A DNA stretch of 64,000 bases from Phlegmacium glaucopus (taxonomy: Eukaryota > Basidiomycota > Agaricomycetes > Agaricales > Cortinariaceae). The stretch lies in assembly GCA_015039465.1 (NCBI GenBank), contig MU130013.1:112307-176306 (forward strand), in the 5' to 3' direction. Numbering within the stretch: position 1 is the first letter of the stretch; each line of letters opens with the position of its first letter. The notes under the pieces are model-generated. The model ran no database searches. It was not told the origin of the DNA and saw only the letters and a list, made by a program, of their open reading frames with translations. Shown here one piece after another: positions 35,852 through 47,394 of the stretch. The position numbers and the translations under genes were made by a program.

Positions 35852-36422
35852 CCTTTCGTTGCCTACGTCGTTGGAGTAATATTCGCCGTCGTTTCCCTTC
35901 TACTTTCTTTCCTTCTTCAGCATATATATTTCAAGTTCTGGAACCTGAATTTTCATATATGTTTGATTGTTGGTCTTTGCTACACTACCCCACGTATATA
36001 AATATAATGTCAATGTTATCCTTGGCTAACCGTCTTACTGGAAAGATTGAATTCATCTAAACTTCTGTGTCTTGAGCAGAATAAAAGTGCTTTCCATTAC
36101 AAGCTAGGTCGACTCATCTAGTAGTATTTCGGCTGACATGAAGTTCCATTGTTGAACCTCAAGCCTCACGGGTCATGTTATAGAACAATAATACTCATGA
36201 TCAGTCTCGGAATAATGGTCATATATATATATGTTAAACTACTCCCCATTCTCGGAGAGTACTGGTCATTGATAAGGTGGTCAGGAGGTGGAAAGAATGA
36301 AGATGAATAAACATAGGGGTTAACGATGCATAATTTGTATTACATACGGTTTGTATATGTATCCTGCGATAGTTTCGCAACCTGCCAGTTCTTTGTACGT
36401 AAGAACGGGAAGTTCCTGGGAA
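35852..36422. other. Spacer after zinc-finger gene 1 with a conserved mini-frame
   Basis: A short frame at 36007-36060 encodes 17 residues starting MSMLSLANRLTGK. It is repeated after the other two copies and lies just downstream of a TATATAAATA sequence. Otherwise no gene. Confidence 0.4.
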
Positions 36423-36430
36423 TATATAAA
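36423..36430 (+). promoter_or_regulatory. TATA box of zinc-finger gene 2
   Basis: TATATAAA, 51 bp before the ATG, following GGAAGTTCCTGGGAA. The upstream block found before copies 1 and 3 is largely missing here. Confidence 0.6.
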
Positions 36431-36480
36431 CGTTCTGAGATTGCCAAAACCCTCTTGCTTACACCTTTCACACTCCTACG

Positions 36481-37490
36481 ATGCCGGTCGAACATTTCTG
36501 CGAATCTTGCAAGAAGACCTTTTCAACTATTGCTGGTGTGAAGTCTCATGCCAAAGCTAAACGTCATACTGCCAACCCATTCGTTTGTGAGGATTGTGAG
36601 CTGTCATTTAGTTCTCTGGCGGCCTTAGAGGGGGTGCGTACTAGCTAGCCTTTTCTTCAGTTACGTAGTATGCAGACAATTGAACTGCTTCATAGCACTT
36701 GAATTCTCCTAGACACGCGGTTGATTCTCCCCCCGACGATTACCGTTACTTAGACGGACTCGCCAGCGACAGCGAGGACGACGGGGACGACGATGAAGAT
36801 GAAGACAAAGACAAAGACCCATATTGCAATGGCTGCGAACGGCAATTCATTGACATGATAGCATTGAATCAGCATCTGGCCTATTCATCGCAACACAACT
36901 GGTGTTTTGAATGTTCGCGAGACTTCAAGACTGTGACCGCCCTTCAACAAGTAGGTCAGGCTCATATCTGTCTTCTTCCGTAGCTGATTATTTGGTAGCA
37001 TCAGAGCTCATTGGCCCATAGCGGACGGAACTTCAAGTGTCCTTTCTGCCAAGGGATGTTCAAGAGTCCCTCCGGGATCGCATTACACATCGAGTCAGGT
37101 TGCCATAAACTCACCCGCCATGATGTCACTGCTGCCGTTCACAAGGCAAATATTATTCCAAACATTTCCATCAAGCGAATCACTGGTCCCCCCCAGCCGC
37201 CCACATTGCGTCATTTTATCGCTACTGAGGACTCCTTCAATGGCTCAACGTACGATTGTTATTTCTGTAGCAAGAAGTTCAAAACCCTTTCGGGTCTTAA
37301 TTCACACCTAAACTCGCCTGCACATGATGACGACGAGTTTAGGTGTCCGAAGTGTAAGACCGAATTCAAGCTAATCTCCGGATTCGTCCAACACTTGGAG
37401 AGCCGTTCGTGCGGCTTGGCGGAGACGACTCAGGTCGGCGATTACTTCAATGATTTAACAGATAGGTTTTCCCGTCTTCTCAAGATGTAG
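36481..37490 (+). CDS. C2H2 zinc-finger protein, tandem copy 2
   Basis: Three exons: 36481-36633, 36696-36950, 36999-37490; 299 residues. It has the same fingers and intron positions as copy 1. The acidic linker is longer (13 more codons of Asp, Glu and Lys). The last exon is nearly identical to copy 3 and more distant from copy 1, so copies 2 and 3 arose later or have been homogenised by gene conversion. It appears intact. Confidence 0.8.
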
Positions 37491-38617
37491 AGGGTGTAGC
37501 GCAGGTGAGTTTGCGTATTTTCTGTTGCGGCCCTTCCTCATCTGCTTAGAGAGGCCGAAACATGAGTACACATTGTCTTAGGACGGCGTTGCCTCATTTT
37601 TCAGCCTTTCGTTGCCTACGTCGCTGGAACAATAATCGCCATCGCTTCTCTTTTATTTTCTTCCCTTGAGCGTATATATTTCGAGTTCTGGAACCTGAAT
37701 TCTCATATATGTTTGGTTGCTGACCTTTGCTACGCTACCCCACGTATGTAGATACAATGTCAATGTTATCTTTGGCGAATTGTCTTACTGGAAAGATTGA
37801 ATTCATCTCAAAGTTGAATGCTTACGCGGGCAATATCATTGAAGGCAGAAACTGGGGCGGAGGCTTATTCAACGACAATGATTGAGTGCTCGAGTGATTG
37901 TGTCTGTGATGGGCTAAGTTGAACGCTTACGGGAAAAAGATCATTGATCTCCAAGGCAGATAGTACTGGGTAGCCTAATCAACGACGATGGATAAGTAAT
38001 TTTGGACGCGATGGGCGAAGTTGAGTAGTCACAGTAATTCCAACGGCTTGAATAACTTGAGCGCTTTCAGCTGCAGCACTAGTGGGAACGGATGTCATGA
38101 GATCTTGATGAGATCAGCGATGTTGAGGTTGTTACTTCAGGACTTCAACCAAGAGCACCGGTGCTGGTCAGAGATGTGTGTTTTGCTTTCTTGGACTTGC
38201 CAATTTTCTTAAAAAAGCGCTTCATATCGCTGAACGTTGGGCTGTGGTGCTCATATGCAGTGATGAGAAGCAAGTCCTGATTACATAAGAGCTACCCTCA
38301 TGTGCGCACCCCGTCTAACCGGCATTGTTCACTCTTCACAAGTGAGTGTCCACTCCCTTTCAAGGGTCGTTTTATCGACAATTTTTGATTTCCTACTAAT
38401 GACAGTAGTTCCATCAACCTCATGTATGCCACAGAGAAGAATTCCAGAGCATATGTGAGGTTCCACGAACCTCATGGGTCGTGTATGCTGCAATAACTCT
38501 GAATAGGACTCGTAACACCAGTTGCGTACGCCATGAGGCATGGCATGAGGTATTTTTGGACCTCAGGCCTCATGCACATGAGCCTTGTTTGCTGCGATAA
38601 CGGGAAGTTCCTGTGAA
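37491..38617. other. Spacer after zinc-finger gene 2
   Basis: It contains the predicted 3'-UTR intron (37505-37604), an extended version of the mini-frame (37757-37885, 42 residues starting MSMLSLANCLTGK), then about three diverged repeats of roughly 100 bp starting AAGTTGAA (37809, 37917, 38019). The promoter block shared with copy 1 spans about 38290-38580. Confidence 0.45.
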
Positions 38618-38625
38618 TATATAAA
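38618..38625 (+). promoter_or_regulatory. TATA box of zinc-finger gene 3
   Basis: TATATAAA in the same promoter block as copy 1, 65 bp before the ATG. Confidence 0.6.
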
Positions 38626-38689
38626 CCAGACACCCACATTCTGACAATGCCACAACCCTCTTGCTTACACCTCTTGCTCCTGCAAACTG

Positions 38690-39693
38690 ATGCCAGTCAA
38701 ACATTTCTGCGAATCTTGCAAGAAGACCTTTTCAACTCTTGCTGGTGTGAAGTCTCATGCCAAAGCTAAACGTCATACTGCCAACCCATTCGTTTGTGAG
38801 GATTGTGAGTTGTCATTTAGTTCTCTGGCGACCTTAGAGGAGGTGCGTACTAGCCTTTTCTTCAGTTACGTAGTATGTAGACAATTGAACTGCTCCATAG
38901 CACTTGAATTCTCCTAAGCACGCGGTTGATTCTCCTCCCGACGATTACCGTTGCTTAGACGGACTCGCCAGTGACAGCGAGGACGATAGAAGATGAAGAT
39001 GATGAAGACGAAGACGATGACCCATATTGCAATGGCTGCGCACGGCAATTTATTGACATGATAGCCTTGGATCAGCATCTGGCCTTGTCATCGCAACATA
39101 ACTGGTGTTTTGAATGTTCGCGAGACTTCAAGTCTGTGACCGCCCTTCAAGATGTAGGCCAGGCTCATATCTGTCTTCCTCCGTAGCTGATTATTTGGTA
39201 GCATCAGAGCTCATTGGCCCATAGCGGACGGAACTTCAAGTGTCCTTTCTGCCAAGGGATGTTCAAGAGTCCCTCCGGGATCGCATTACACATCGAGTCA
39301 GGTTGCCATAAACTCACCCGCCATGATGTCACTGCTGCCGTTCACAAGGCAAATATTATTCCAAACATTTCCATCAAGCGAATCACTGGTCCCCCCCAGC
39401 CGCCCACATTGCATCATTTTATCGCTACTGAGGACTCCTTCAACGGCTCAAAGTACGATTGTTATCTCTGTAGCAAGAAGTTCAAAACCCTTTCGGGTCT
39501 TAATTCACACCTAAACTCGCCTGCACATGATGACGACGAGTTTAGGTGTCCGAAGTGTAAGACCGAGTTCAAGCTAATCTCCGGATTCGTCCAACACTCG
39601 GAGAGCCGTTCGTGCGGCTTGGCGGAGACGACTCAGGTCGGCGATTACTTCAATGATTTAACAGATAGGTTTTCCTGTCTTCTGAAGGTGTAG
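38690..39693 (+). pseudogene. C2H2 zinc-finger protein, tandem copy 3, frameshifted
   Basis: Exons by homology: 38690-38842, 38901-39153, 39202-39693. Exon 2 is 253 bp, not a multiple of three. The acidic linker shifts frame near 38986-38990, after DSEDD, so normal translation would stop within a few codons. The downstream fingers (CNGCARQF, CFECSRDF and the whole last exon) remain open and nearly identical to copy 2. This argues for a recent break, gene conversion, or a sequencing error in low-complexity GA-rich DNA. One His also changed: VQHLE is VQHSE. Confidence 0.75.
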
Positions 39694-40739
39694 AGGGTGT
39701 AGCAGAGGTGAGTTTGCGTATTTTCTGTTGCGGCCTTGCCTCATCTGCTTAGAGGCCGAAACATGAGTACACACCGTCTTAGGACGGGGTTGATTCATTT
39801 TTCAGCCTATCGTTGCCTATCGTTACTGGAAATTTTTCATGGGCGGCCATACAATATATAGGTATGGTTAGATATCTGGTTCCTCCACCTTTTCTCCGTC
39901 GTGAGCGTATTTACTAGGCTGGAACCTGAATTTTCATATATGTTTGGTTGTCGGTCTTTGCTACCCTAGCCCACGTATATAAATACGATGTCAATATTAT
40001 CCTTGGAGAACCGTCTTACTGGAAAGATTGATTTCATCTAGACTTCGGTCCTGAGCAGAAAAAAAAGTGGGCTTTCCATTACAACTTGGGGCTGCCAGTG
40101 GAGAAAGTTGTGGGGTCAACTCATCTATTTCGACTGACACCTCGATTTGCTAACATCGAATACCGCGACGTCGCTAGTTCAGCCTGTAAAAAGCTACTCA
40201 ATAGCCACTTAAAACCAAAGGCCAAAGATAAATGTGTCACTCAGATAATCCAACCAATCGCCTGGAGAAGTCCGGTAATCCAATGTAAGAAAGCCCCTAG
40301 TAGCCTCTAGAGTAATCTCTAACGGCTAAAGAACACAAGTTCACCATGCTATACTTAGTTACCAAACGATCGATGATGAAAGCACCACAAGCGTTCCAGG
40401 CATTAGAATAAATTTGTTATTGTCATGACTCATCAGACGATTTGAAAAGGTGGTTGGGAATGCTTAGTCAGTCGAAAACAACGGTGAGGCTGTCAGTAGT
40501 TAATCCTAAGCTTCTATTGTCATGCCATACGAAAACGAAATAACGATTACCTAGTTTAATGGCTCCAAGTAATGACTACATAGGATCAGCTTTGGCCAAC
40601 CCCGAGAGAGTCGCAGTAAACAGTCATGTGATGTACCCAAAATACCAATCAGTGGCATCACTGAATCAGATCTACCGTTGTTCAGGAGGCCACCTGTATC
40701 CACAATCTACCGTAAGCCCCTTCTTTAGCCCTCTCTGCT
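39694..40739. other. Spacer after zinc-finger gene 3
   Basis: It holds the third predicted 3'-UTR intron (39708-39805) and mini-frame copy (39988-40041). An ATG-started frame at 40559-40711 ends at a GTAAGC donor but does not join in frame to the phospholipase exon, so its role is open. Confidence 0.4.
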
Positions 40740-43700
40740 ATGCCTTCTCAACACGGACCTAGACTTTGGGTAAAGAGAGAAACCAAACACCTCGCTAGAA
40801 TGTCTGCTGAGTTCGTCAAAGGTGCAATGCAATCTGTTCAAGACGTGCACGAAGATCGATCGCAAACAGACGCTGCATCTGCTATCACTATGGATCCGAT
40901 ATCGATGGTCCCGGATTCCCTGCAGAAGGGTGTTATGATGACCAAGATTCTAGATAATCAGCAGAAAAGACTCGTTTTTCGTCTGGATCCTGATGAAGGC
41001 GTCATTCTTTATAAATCCAATAAACACGGTACTGGTGCGCTACCAATTCCATTTCCCCCCCTTTTTCTAAAAAAAAAGAATGAATAAATCAATGAATTTA
41101 ATTGCACCGTTTTAGTTCCTATAGAGGCCATCAAGGAAATTCGAACTGGAAGCGACGCCCGATATTACCGTGAACAATTCAAACTCCCCGAAGAGATGGA
41201 AGAACGATGGATGACGGTAGTCTATATTCTTGATGGGACTTACAAGACTCTTCATTTAGTCGCCGATACCCGAGATGTCTTCCATCTATGGGAAACGTCG
41301 CTCAGAAAGATATACGCTATCCGACAAGGCTTGATGACTGGACTTGGGAAAGCAGAATTGAGAAGGACAGTCTGGGAACGACAATATTGGAAAGGTGCTA
41401 ACGAAGGAGGCGATCATGTGCTTGGTTTCGACGAGGTTCAAAAGCTTTGCTTGCGGCTGAACGCTAATATCACGGAGAAGGAGTTACGGAAATTATTCGA
41501 GGTACAAATCCTCGTAATACTTGCCAGTTATATATTACCTGACCCTTTTGCGTTAAGGAATGTGATTCGAAGAAGAATGGTCATCTCGATTTCCCAGATT
41601 TCCAAACATTCGTCAAAATCTTGCAACGCCGTCCCGACTTGGAAGCGATCTACAAACGTTTGTCCTCTGCCAATGGTGGAAAATTCGATCTTGCAGCCTT
41701 CGTCAAATTTATGAAAGAATCACAAAAGGTTCATCGTGTGATCAATTCCATGACTCCATCCAATTTACTCTCTTTATAGTCTTCGTTATCGGACGACGAA
41801 CTGAGAGTCCTTTTCGAAACATATGCTGCAGGTCCATCGACAACCGACGTTGCTTCGGCGAATGAACCACCAGAAATCATGACTTTCGATGGGTTTTGGA
41901 ACTACCTCACATCTCCAGAGAACTCGGCTTTCAGTGAACAAAATCGTGGGATCTGGCAGCCGATGACTCGTCCTATATCAGAATACTATATCTCTGCCTC
42001 CCACAATACCTATCTAGTCGGAAATCAATTGGTGGGGGTCAGCACAATCGAAGGTTACATACGAGCTCTTCTCCATAGCTGTCGGAGCGTCGAACGTAAG
42101 CATATTTGGTTAATCTGCAACAATAATTTTTGGTTTATATTAATATATGCCTAGTCGATATTTACGATGGCGACAACGAACCAGTGATTTATCATGGTAA
42201 CACCCTGACTTCGAAAGTCCCGTTAAGAGATATTTGCCAAGCAGTCGCGAAATACGCGTTTGTTGCCTCGCCTTACCCCGTAATAATCTCAGCTGAGGTC
42301 CATTGTGGACTTGAGCAGCAAGACAAGATTGTGGATATCATGATTGAGATCTTCGGTGACTCCTTGATCCAGGCTCCTGTCGACGGTCGTCCGAAGCTCC
42401 AGGCTTTGCCAAGCCCTGAAGATTTAAAGAACCGGTTCCTTTTAAAAGTCGGGTTTCATCTTATTTATTCTTCGACTACAATGACTTACTGAACTTTCAA
42501 GACTAAAGACGTCTACGTTGTAGATCAACTTGCTGCTCTCCAGGCCGCCCGTCTTGCCAAAAAGGAAACTTTGCCGAACCCCGACGGGGTAGACGCGGCA
42601 ATCACACCTTGGAGCGAATCCGAGAAGTCAGAAAATGAAGCCGAATATTTACTTAAAGAAGGCATCTCCGACCTTAAAAAGACTTGGCAGAAGATGCGTG
42701 GTAAAGATAAGGCAGCGTCGGCCGAGAAACCCAAATCAAAAATGTCGCTCCGTCTTGCTGCGCTCCTAGTTTACACTGTCGGCGTCAAATGTCATGGTAT
42801 TGATTCCGATATCGAATACGCGCCCGAACACATCTTTTCACTATCGGAAAATGCTGCGAACCGATTTTTGAAGGCGAGTATGGCTAACCTCGTTAGACAT
42901 AATCACACCCATCTTGTCAGGATTTATCCAAAAGGGACCCGGGTGTATTCGACAAACTATCAACCACATCGGTACTGGGCGGCTGGCGCTCAAGTTGCCG
43001 CCATTAATTGGCAGACGTTTGGTTAGTTGATTCCATCGCTCTAAAGTGAACGGTGACAGCGTCTAAGCTTTCTTTGGTTTCTATTGGATTAGACCTGGGG
43101 TACAGAATTAATCAGGCTATGTTCCAGCGAAATGGACGAGCGGGATATGTTTTGAAACCTGAAGCCTTACGAGATCTTGAGAAAGGCCTTCTTTCGAAAC
43201 GTACCCAACACTTCCTTGACGTTTCGGTGAGAGGAGGAATACTGATTTGTTCATACACGTCTAATCATTTATAGATAATATCTGCTCAACAACTCCCTCA
43301 TTCACGAGATTTTAAAGGACAGGATATTATTGGAAAATCTACTGTCGATCCCTTTGTAGAGGTTTCGCTGCACATTCCGGATTGGTCCCGCTCTCCTTTC
43401 CTTCCGGAATCTGCAACAGCAGCCGGAGCTAAATATTCTCCATCCGCTGACGCCACTACCACAAGTGTTTCATCTGCCAGAACAATCTCTCTCAAAACAT
43501 ACGTCATTAAGAATAATGGCTTCAATCCGATATGGCAAGAGGGGTTATCACTTCCGTTCGATTGCGTCGGTGATATGAAAGATTTGATTTTCGTCGAGTT
43601 CGTCGTGCGCCAAGCTGGGAAAATTGGCGAATACGAAGAACCCCTCGGAGTATATTGTGTACCTTTATCATGTTTAGAACAAGGTTTGTGGCCTTCGTCA

Positions 43701-43833
43701 TGTTCCTCGGGTGAGGATGGCTAATTATTGCTTGATTTCAGGATTTCGTCATCTACCTTTACACGATACACAGCTTTCGCAACATCTTTATTCCACCCTC
43801 TTTGTAGAGATTGGCATTCGTGACATCAATTGA
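40740..43833 (+). CDS. PLC1: Phosphoinositide-specific phospholipase C, delta type
   Basis: Nine exons: 40740-41028, 41116-41501, 41558-41728, 41780-42095, 42155-42447, 42502-43021, 43093-43226, 43275-43683, 43742-43833; 869 residues, phases consistent. Domain order is PH (about 80-210), EF hands (DSKKNGHLDF is a clear loop), catalytic X box with SASHNTYLVGNQ and ISAEVHCGLEQQ holding the two active-site His, ELDIYDGD, Y box (KCHGIDSD, NYQPHRYWAAG) and a C2 domain (DPFVEVSLHIPDW). It cleaves PIP2 to IP3 and diacylglycerol at the plasma membrane in a Ca-dependent way. The start codon is provisional. Confidence 0.92.
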
Positions 43834-45480
43834 AAAGCCCCTTTCGTTTACTAACTGCGCTCAATGTCCTTGCCTTGCTTGCGCTAGTTGATTACAGTTT
43901 TTTTCCAGGCACCAAGTAAGGTCAAGGGTTATCGATCCTTCCAGAATGGAACAGCCTTTTAAATCTAATCTATGTACTTCTATGTATTGATATTGATCCA
44001 GATATTGGTCCCGTAGGATCAGCCGCGATGATAGGGTTAATGTTTTTCTCCATGCACCATGTCATCGACAATGACCAATGACTCACCTGACTATGAGGTG
44101 TGTACCCCCCACGCCTGCCTCGCATGGCCTCAGGGCTGAACGACTTGTATCATGTTTTTCAACGTTGCCATGCCTTGGCATCTGTTCGCTTCAATTTTTA
44201 ACACTCAGACCCTGGAGACAACCCATATTCACTTTAGTCTCTGCAAAAAAATACAAACTACTCCTCTTTTACAATTGACATGTAGCAGCCTGTATGTAGT
44301 TTAATATCGTACGTATATGATTTGTCATTGCAATTTATTTTTTGCTTATCTCATCACCGCCGGCAATCGACTCAGGCTGCTGGTAAACATTGCAAGCATG
44401 GGAGTAGGTTAATATTAATTATCCTTTGCAGCACCTCGATCTTGGGGATTATACGCAGATATCTATTAGTATGTTAATTGTGATTCAAGTAGTCGAAACA
44501 CCCGACAAAGTATCCTACATGCTAATTAGTTCCTTTGGAGGTTAAAAAAGACCCCGAAAAGTTCCCTGGACCCTGCGGCTCCCTGCGGCCTGCCTGAGTT
44601 TTCGGATACTTATTTGGACTTGACTTAAATTTGGAATGATAAGCCGGAGGCAAAATGCAAAATGGACAAAATGGGGCCTTGGATAGGTCAAAATACCATA
44701 TAGCACGATAAAATGGTCTCAGAGATGGATCAGTGATATTTGAGGTGACTGGGCGATCTTCATCAACTTGGTGGCGAGGTAGGTTCGTTTGACAAACAGC
44801 ATTTATTTTGGTCAACGGAGCTTTCCGGGGTCTGAATTGAATTGCTTTCATATGGTTTTGATGAACCAGGCGCCAGATTAGGCACCAGAAACTTGTCACG
44901 GTAATCACATGATGTCGAGATGGGGCTGTCACCTGCTGTCACTGTGGCAGTTTGTCAAAATGGAGCAACTTTAATTTATAGAACCTGGGGAGCCGAGCTC
45001 CAATGCAGAAGATCGTTTCCACGATCCCAAATCTCCTCTGAGGCCAGGAAGGTAAATACAAAATCATCTCGAATAGACTGACTATCGCCTACCTAGACTT
45101 CCTGAGCTTATGGCCGACCTTCTTCGAATCGCAGTAAGCAAGTACTAGTATATTTGTAGTACGTAGCAACCCCAAATATTAATATCTATGTGCTATGTAG
45201 ATTATACTAAATGTATTTGAATCTCTTACGAGATGATGTACGTACACATCAGCAACACCCCTGATTTCGTTTTTTTTAACCAGAATAGGGGACCACTGGC
45301 TTTCATACTTTTCTACCCCATACCTCAAACCCGATTTCACCACCACAACGACCTCTCTCGTTGAACGCCTGTCTCCTCGCTGTCTTCAGTATCTAATACT
45401 ATCAAGGTATGTAAGATTCAGTAGAATCAACTTTCAGCTAAACATTGATTGTTGATCGGAAGGACTTGTAAACATTTCGA
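43834..45480. other. Long intergenic region
   Basis: No supported gene in 1.6 kb. A 136-codon minus-strand frame at 44522-44932 lacks motifs. CT-rich sequence at 45300-45400, then a GTATGT donor near 45407, suggests a 5' UTR, possibly spliced, for the next gene. Confidence 0.4.
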
Positions 45481-46958
45481 ATGTCTTCAACGTTGGCGTA
45501 CTTTCAAGCTCCTGTTCATCCTGGGGCGCATATGTACAGGCATCCCGAGATGGACTCACAGCAACCGTACCCCAGCAACGGGTATAGTCCTTACCTCATA
45601 GATCATCCCGGGTTCTCAGCGGATGCCGATGTAAGTGAAACGCCGTGCACTTTCATACCGCCTGTTGACCGTTTCTCGTGAGCAGCATGCCGGGAACCTT
45701 TATGATGAAGCGCAATATAGCCGTTTACCACCCGGCCCTAGACCTTCCGAATATGAAGGCGCTGGGGGGGTTGTTGGGTATGGTCGTACTACGCAGGACG
45801 AAGACCTAACATCTCCTGAGCTTCTCTGTCCTAGGCCGAGCCTCCCGCCTTCTCAGTTTTCACATCAGTATTCGTGGTCCGACTGGCCAAGCGAGGCTCC
45901 TGTTAACGTGTACCAAGCCTATTCGGAGCCCAGCAGTCAGCAACACACAACTTCCCTTCCACACTCTCCTCATGCTGCCGAAGTGCAGTATTCCTTCGAA
46001 AACCAACAGGAACTTTTGGTACGTTCCATCCGCTTATCTCCTTAGTCACCATAGCTACTAATATAGTATCCATTATAATTTATCTCATTAGTCTAAATTT
46101 TATCCTGCTGCGCAGGAGTTTGAGGAGACAACCCCCAATCGAGTTTCATCGCCCTTCCATTACGAGGACAGTGCGTATACCCAACAACCATTCTTGGCGT
46201 CAATGCCCTCTTTCCGAGTCGAACAAGGTTCAACTCAGTCAAATCATTGGACAAACATTCAACCCAGATACCACGCAGCAGTGAGTCAAGGGCTGGCTGA
46301 ATTAATCCACGACTCACGTAACAATATTATAGCATCAACCTATACCTCCTGAAAAGCGTTCTTCTTATTCGGAACTTGCTCCTAATCTCAGTTTTATGAA
46401 TAACCAGGCCCGGCCTCCGCTCGTACGTCAAGAGACGATCCAGACTCAGGATCACCGTATACCGAAAAGTACCAGCGACGATATAATACCCAGAACTTGT
46501 GCAACCCCGTCGCGCGACATCAAGAAGAACCCGTACGCTTTAGGGCTCAACGGGCCACCATTAACTTCGATCGGCCGTAAGATGCAAACGCCACAACCTG
46601 CTCCATCTGACTACCCGGCGGTGGTGGATACCACCGCGGTACCTACTACTAGTACGACCACCAAAACTAAGTCTTCGAGGAGTATAAACGAACCTCGTCG
46701 TCCCAGTCTAGCTTGTACCTTTTGTCGTGAACGGAAGATTGCATGCGGTCGACCACCAGATGGGAGTCCAGACCCCACATGCAAGTAAGTTCCTTTCTTG
46801 TATGGGTACGTTGATCTTTTGTTTTGACGGTTAGTCCGATCCACAGTCAATGCGCCCGTCGATCATTTAGATGCCGATATTTAGATGTAAAATCCACTCA
46901 GCCACTTGTTCGGTCCCGCGCTGGCAGCAAAGACCCATCCTCACCCCTGAAGGCTTGA
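45481..46958 (+). CDS. Zn(II)2Cys6 transcription factor with C-terminal zinc cluster
   Basis: Five exons: 45481-45630, 45686-46018, 46092-46280, 46333-46784, 46847-46958; 411 residues. The first 340 residues are Pro-, Ser-, Gln- and Tyr-rich. The zinc cluster starts LACTFCRERKIACGRP, is split by an intron just after its fourth Cys, and continues as QCARRSFRCRY, giving CX2CX6C-X10-CX2CX6C. It is followed by only about 20 residues. Most fungal Zn2Cys6 proteins carry the cluster near the N-terminus; this reversed layout is a known basidiomycete subgroup. Exon 3 may start at 46092 or 46116; both keep the frame. Confidence 0.85.
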
Positions 46959-47394
46959 ACCCGGAGTATTCTGGGGTGTCTTCTTTTTCTTTTTTTTTTC
47001 ATATCTTGGAATTCGGAGGATTCTTTTTCTTTCTTGGATAAGAGTTGCGAAGAACCGCTCTCTGAAGTCGCTATCTTTTGTCAATTGTTATCGTTTGCTA
47101 TCGTTAGTTGCCTTGTATATAATTGTAGTAAACTTCATTCATATGTGTAGTTATAACTGGGCATGCGTAATCTACTACTATATCTATCTACATCGATCTC
47201 GACCCCAAATACCTGGGTCATAGAATACCGTGTGGTCAACATTCTATATACTTTTCGGATCTAAATGTGCACATCTTAACTGGTAACCGGAGTACAATAA
47301 CTACTCAGAAGGTAGGGTTCGATTGATGTTTCAGTCCTGTTTCATTGTCCAGTTGTTGTTGAATGTGATCAACGACCGCGGGAAACAATCAACA
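46959..47394. other. Intergenic region
   Basis: T-rich 3' flank followed by the promoter of the next gene; nothing specific. Confidence 0.4.

Noticed and set aside
40559..40711. Extra N-terminal exon of the phospholipase C gene
   Set aside because: Its GTAAGC donor does not join in frame to any acceptor before the PH domain.
44522..44932. 136-codon minus-strand frame
   Set aside because: No motif, no splice partner, and composition like intergenic DNA.
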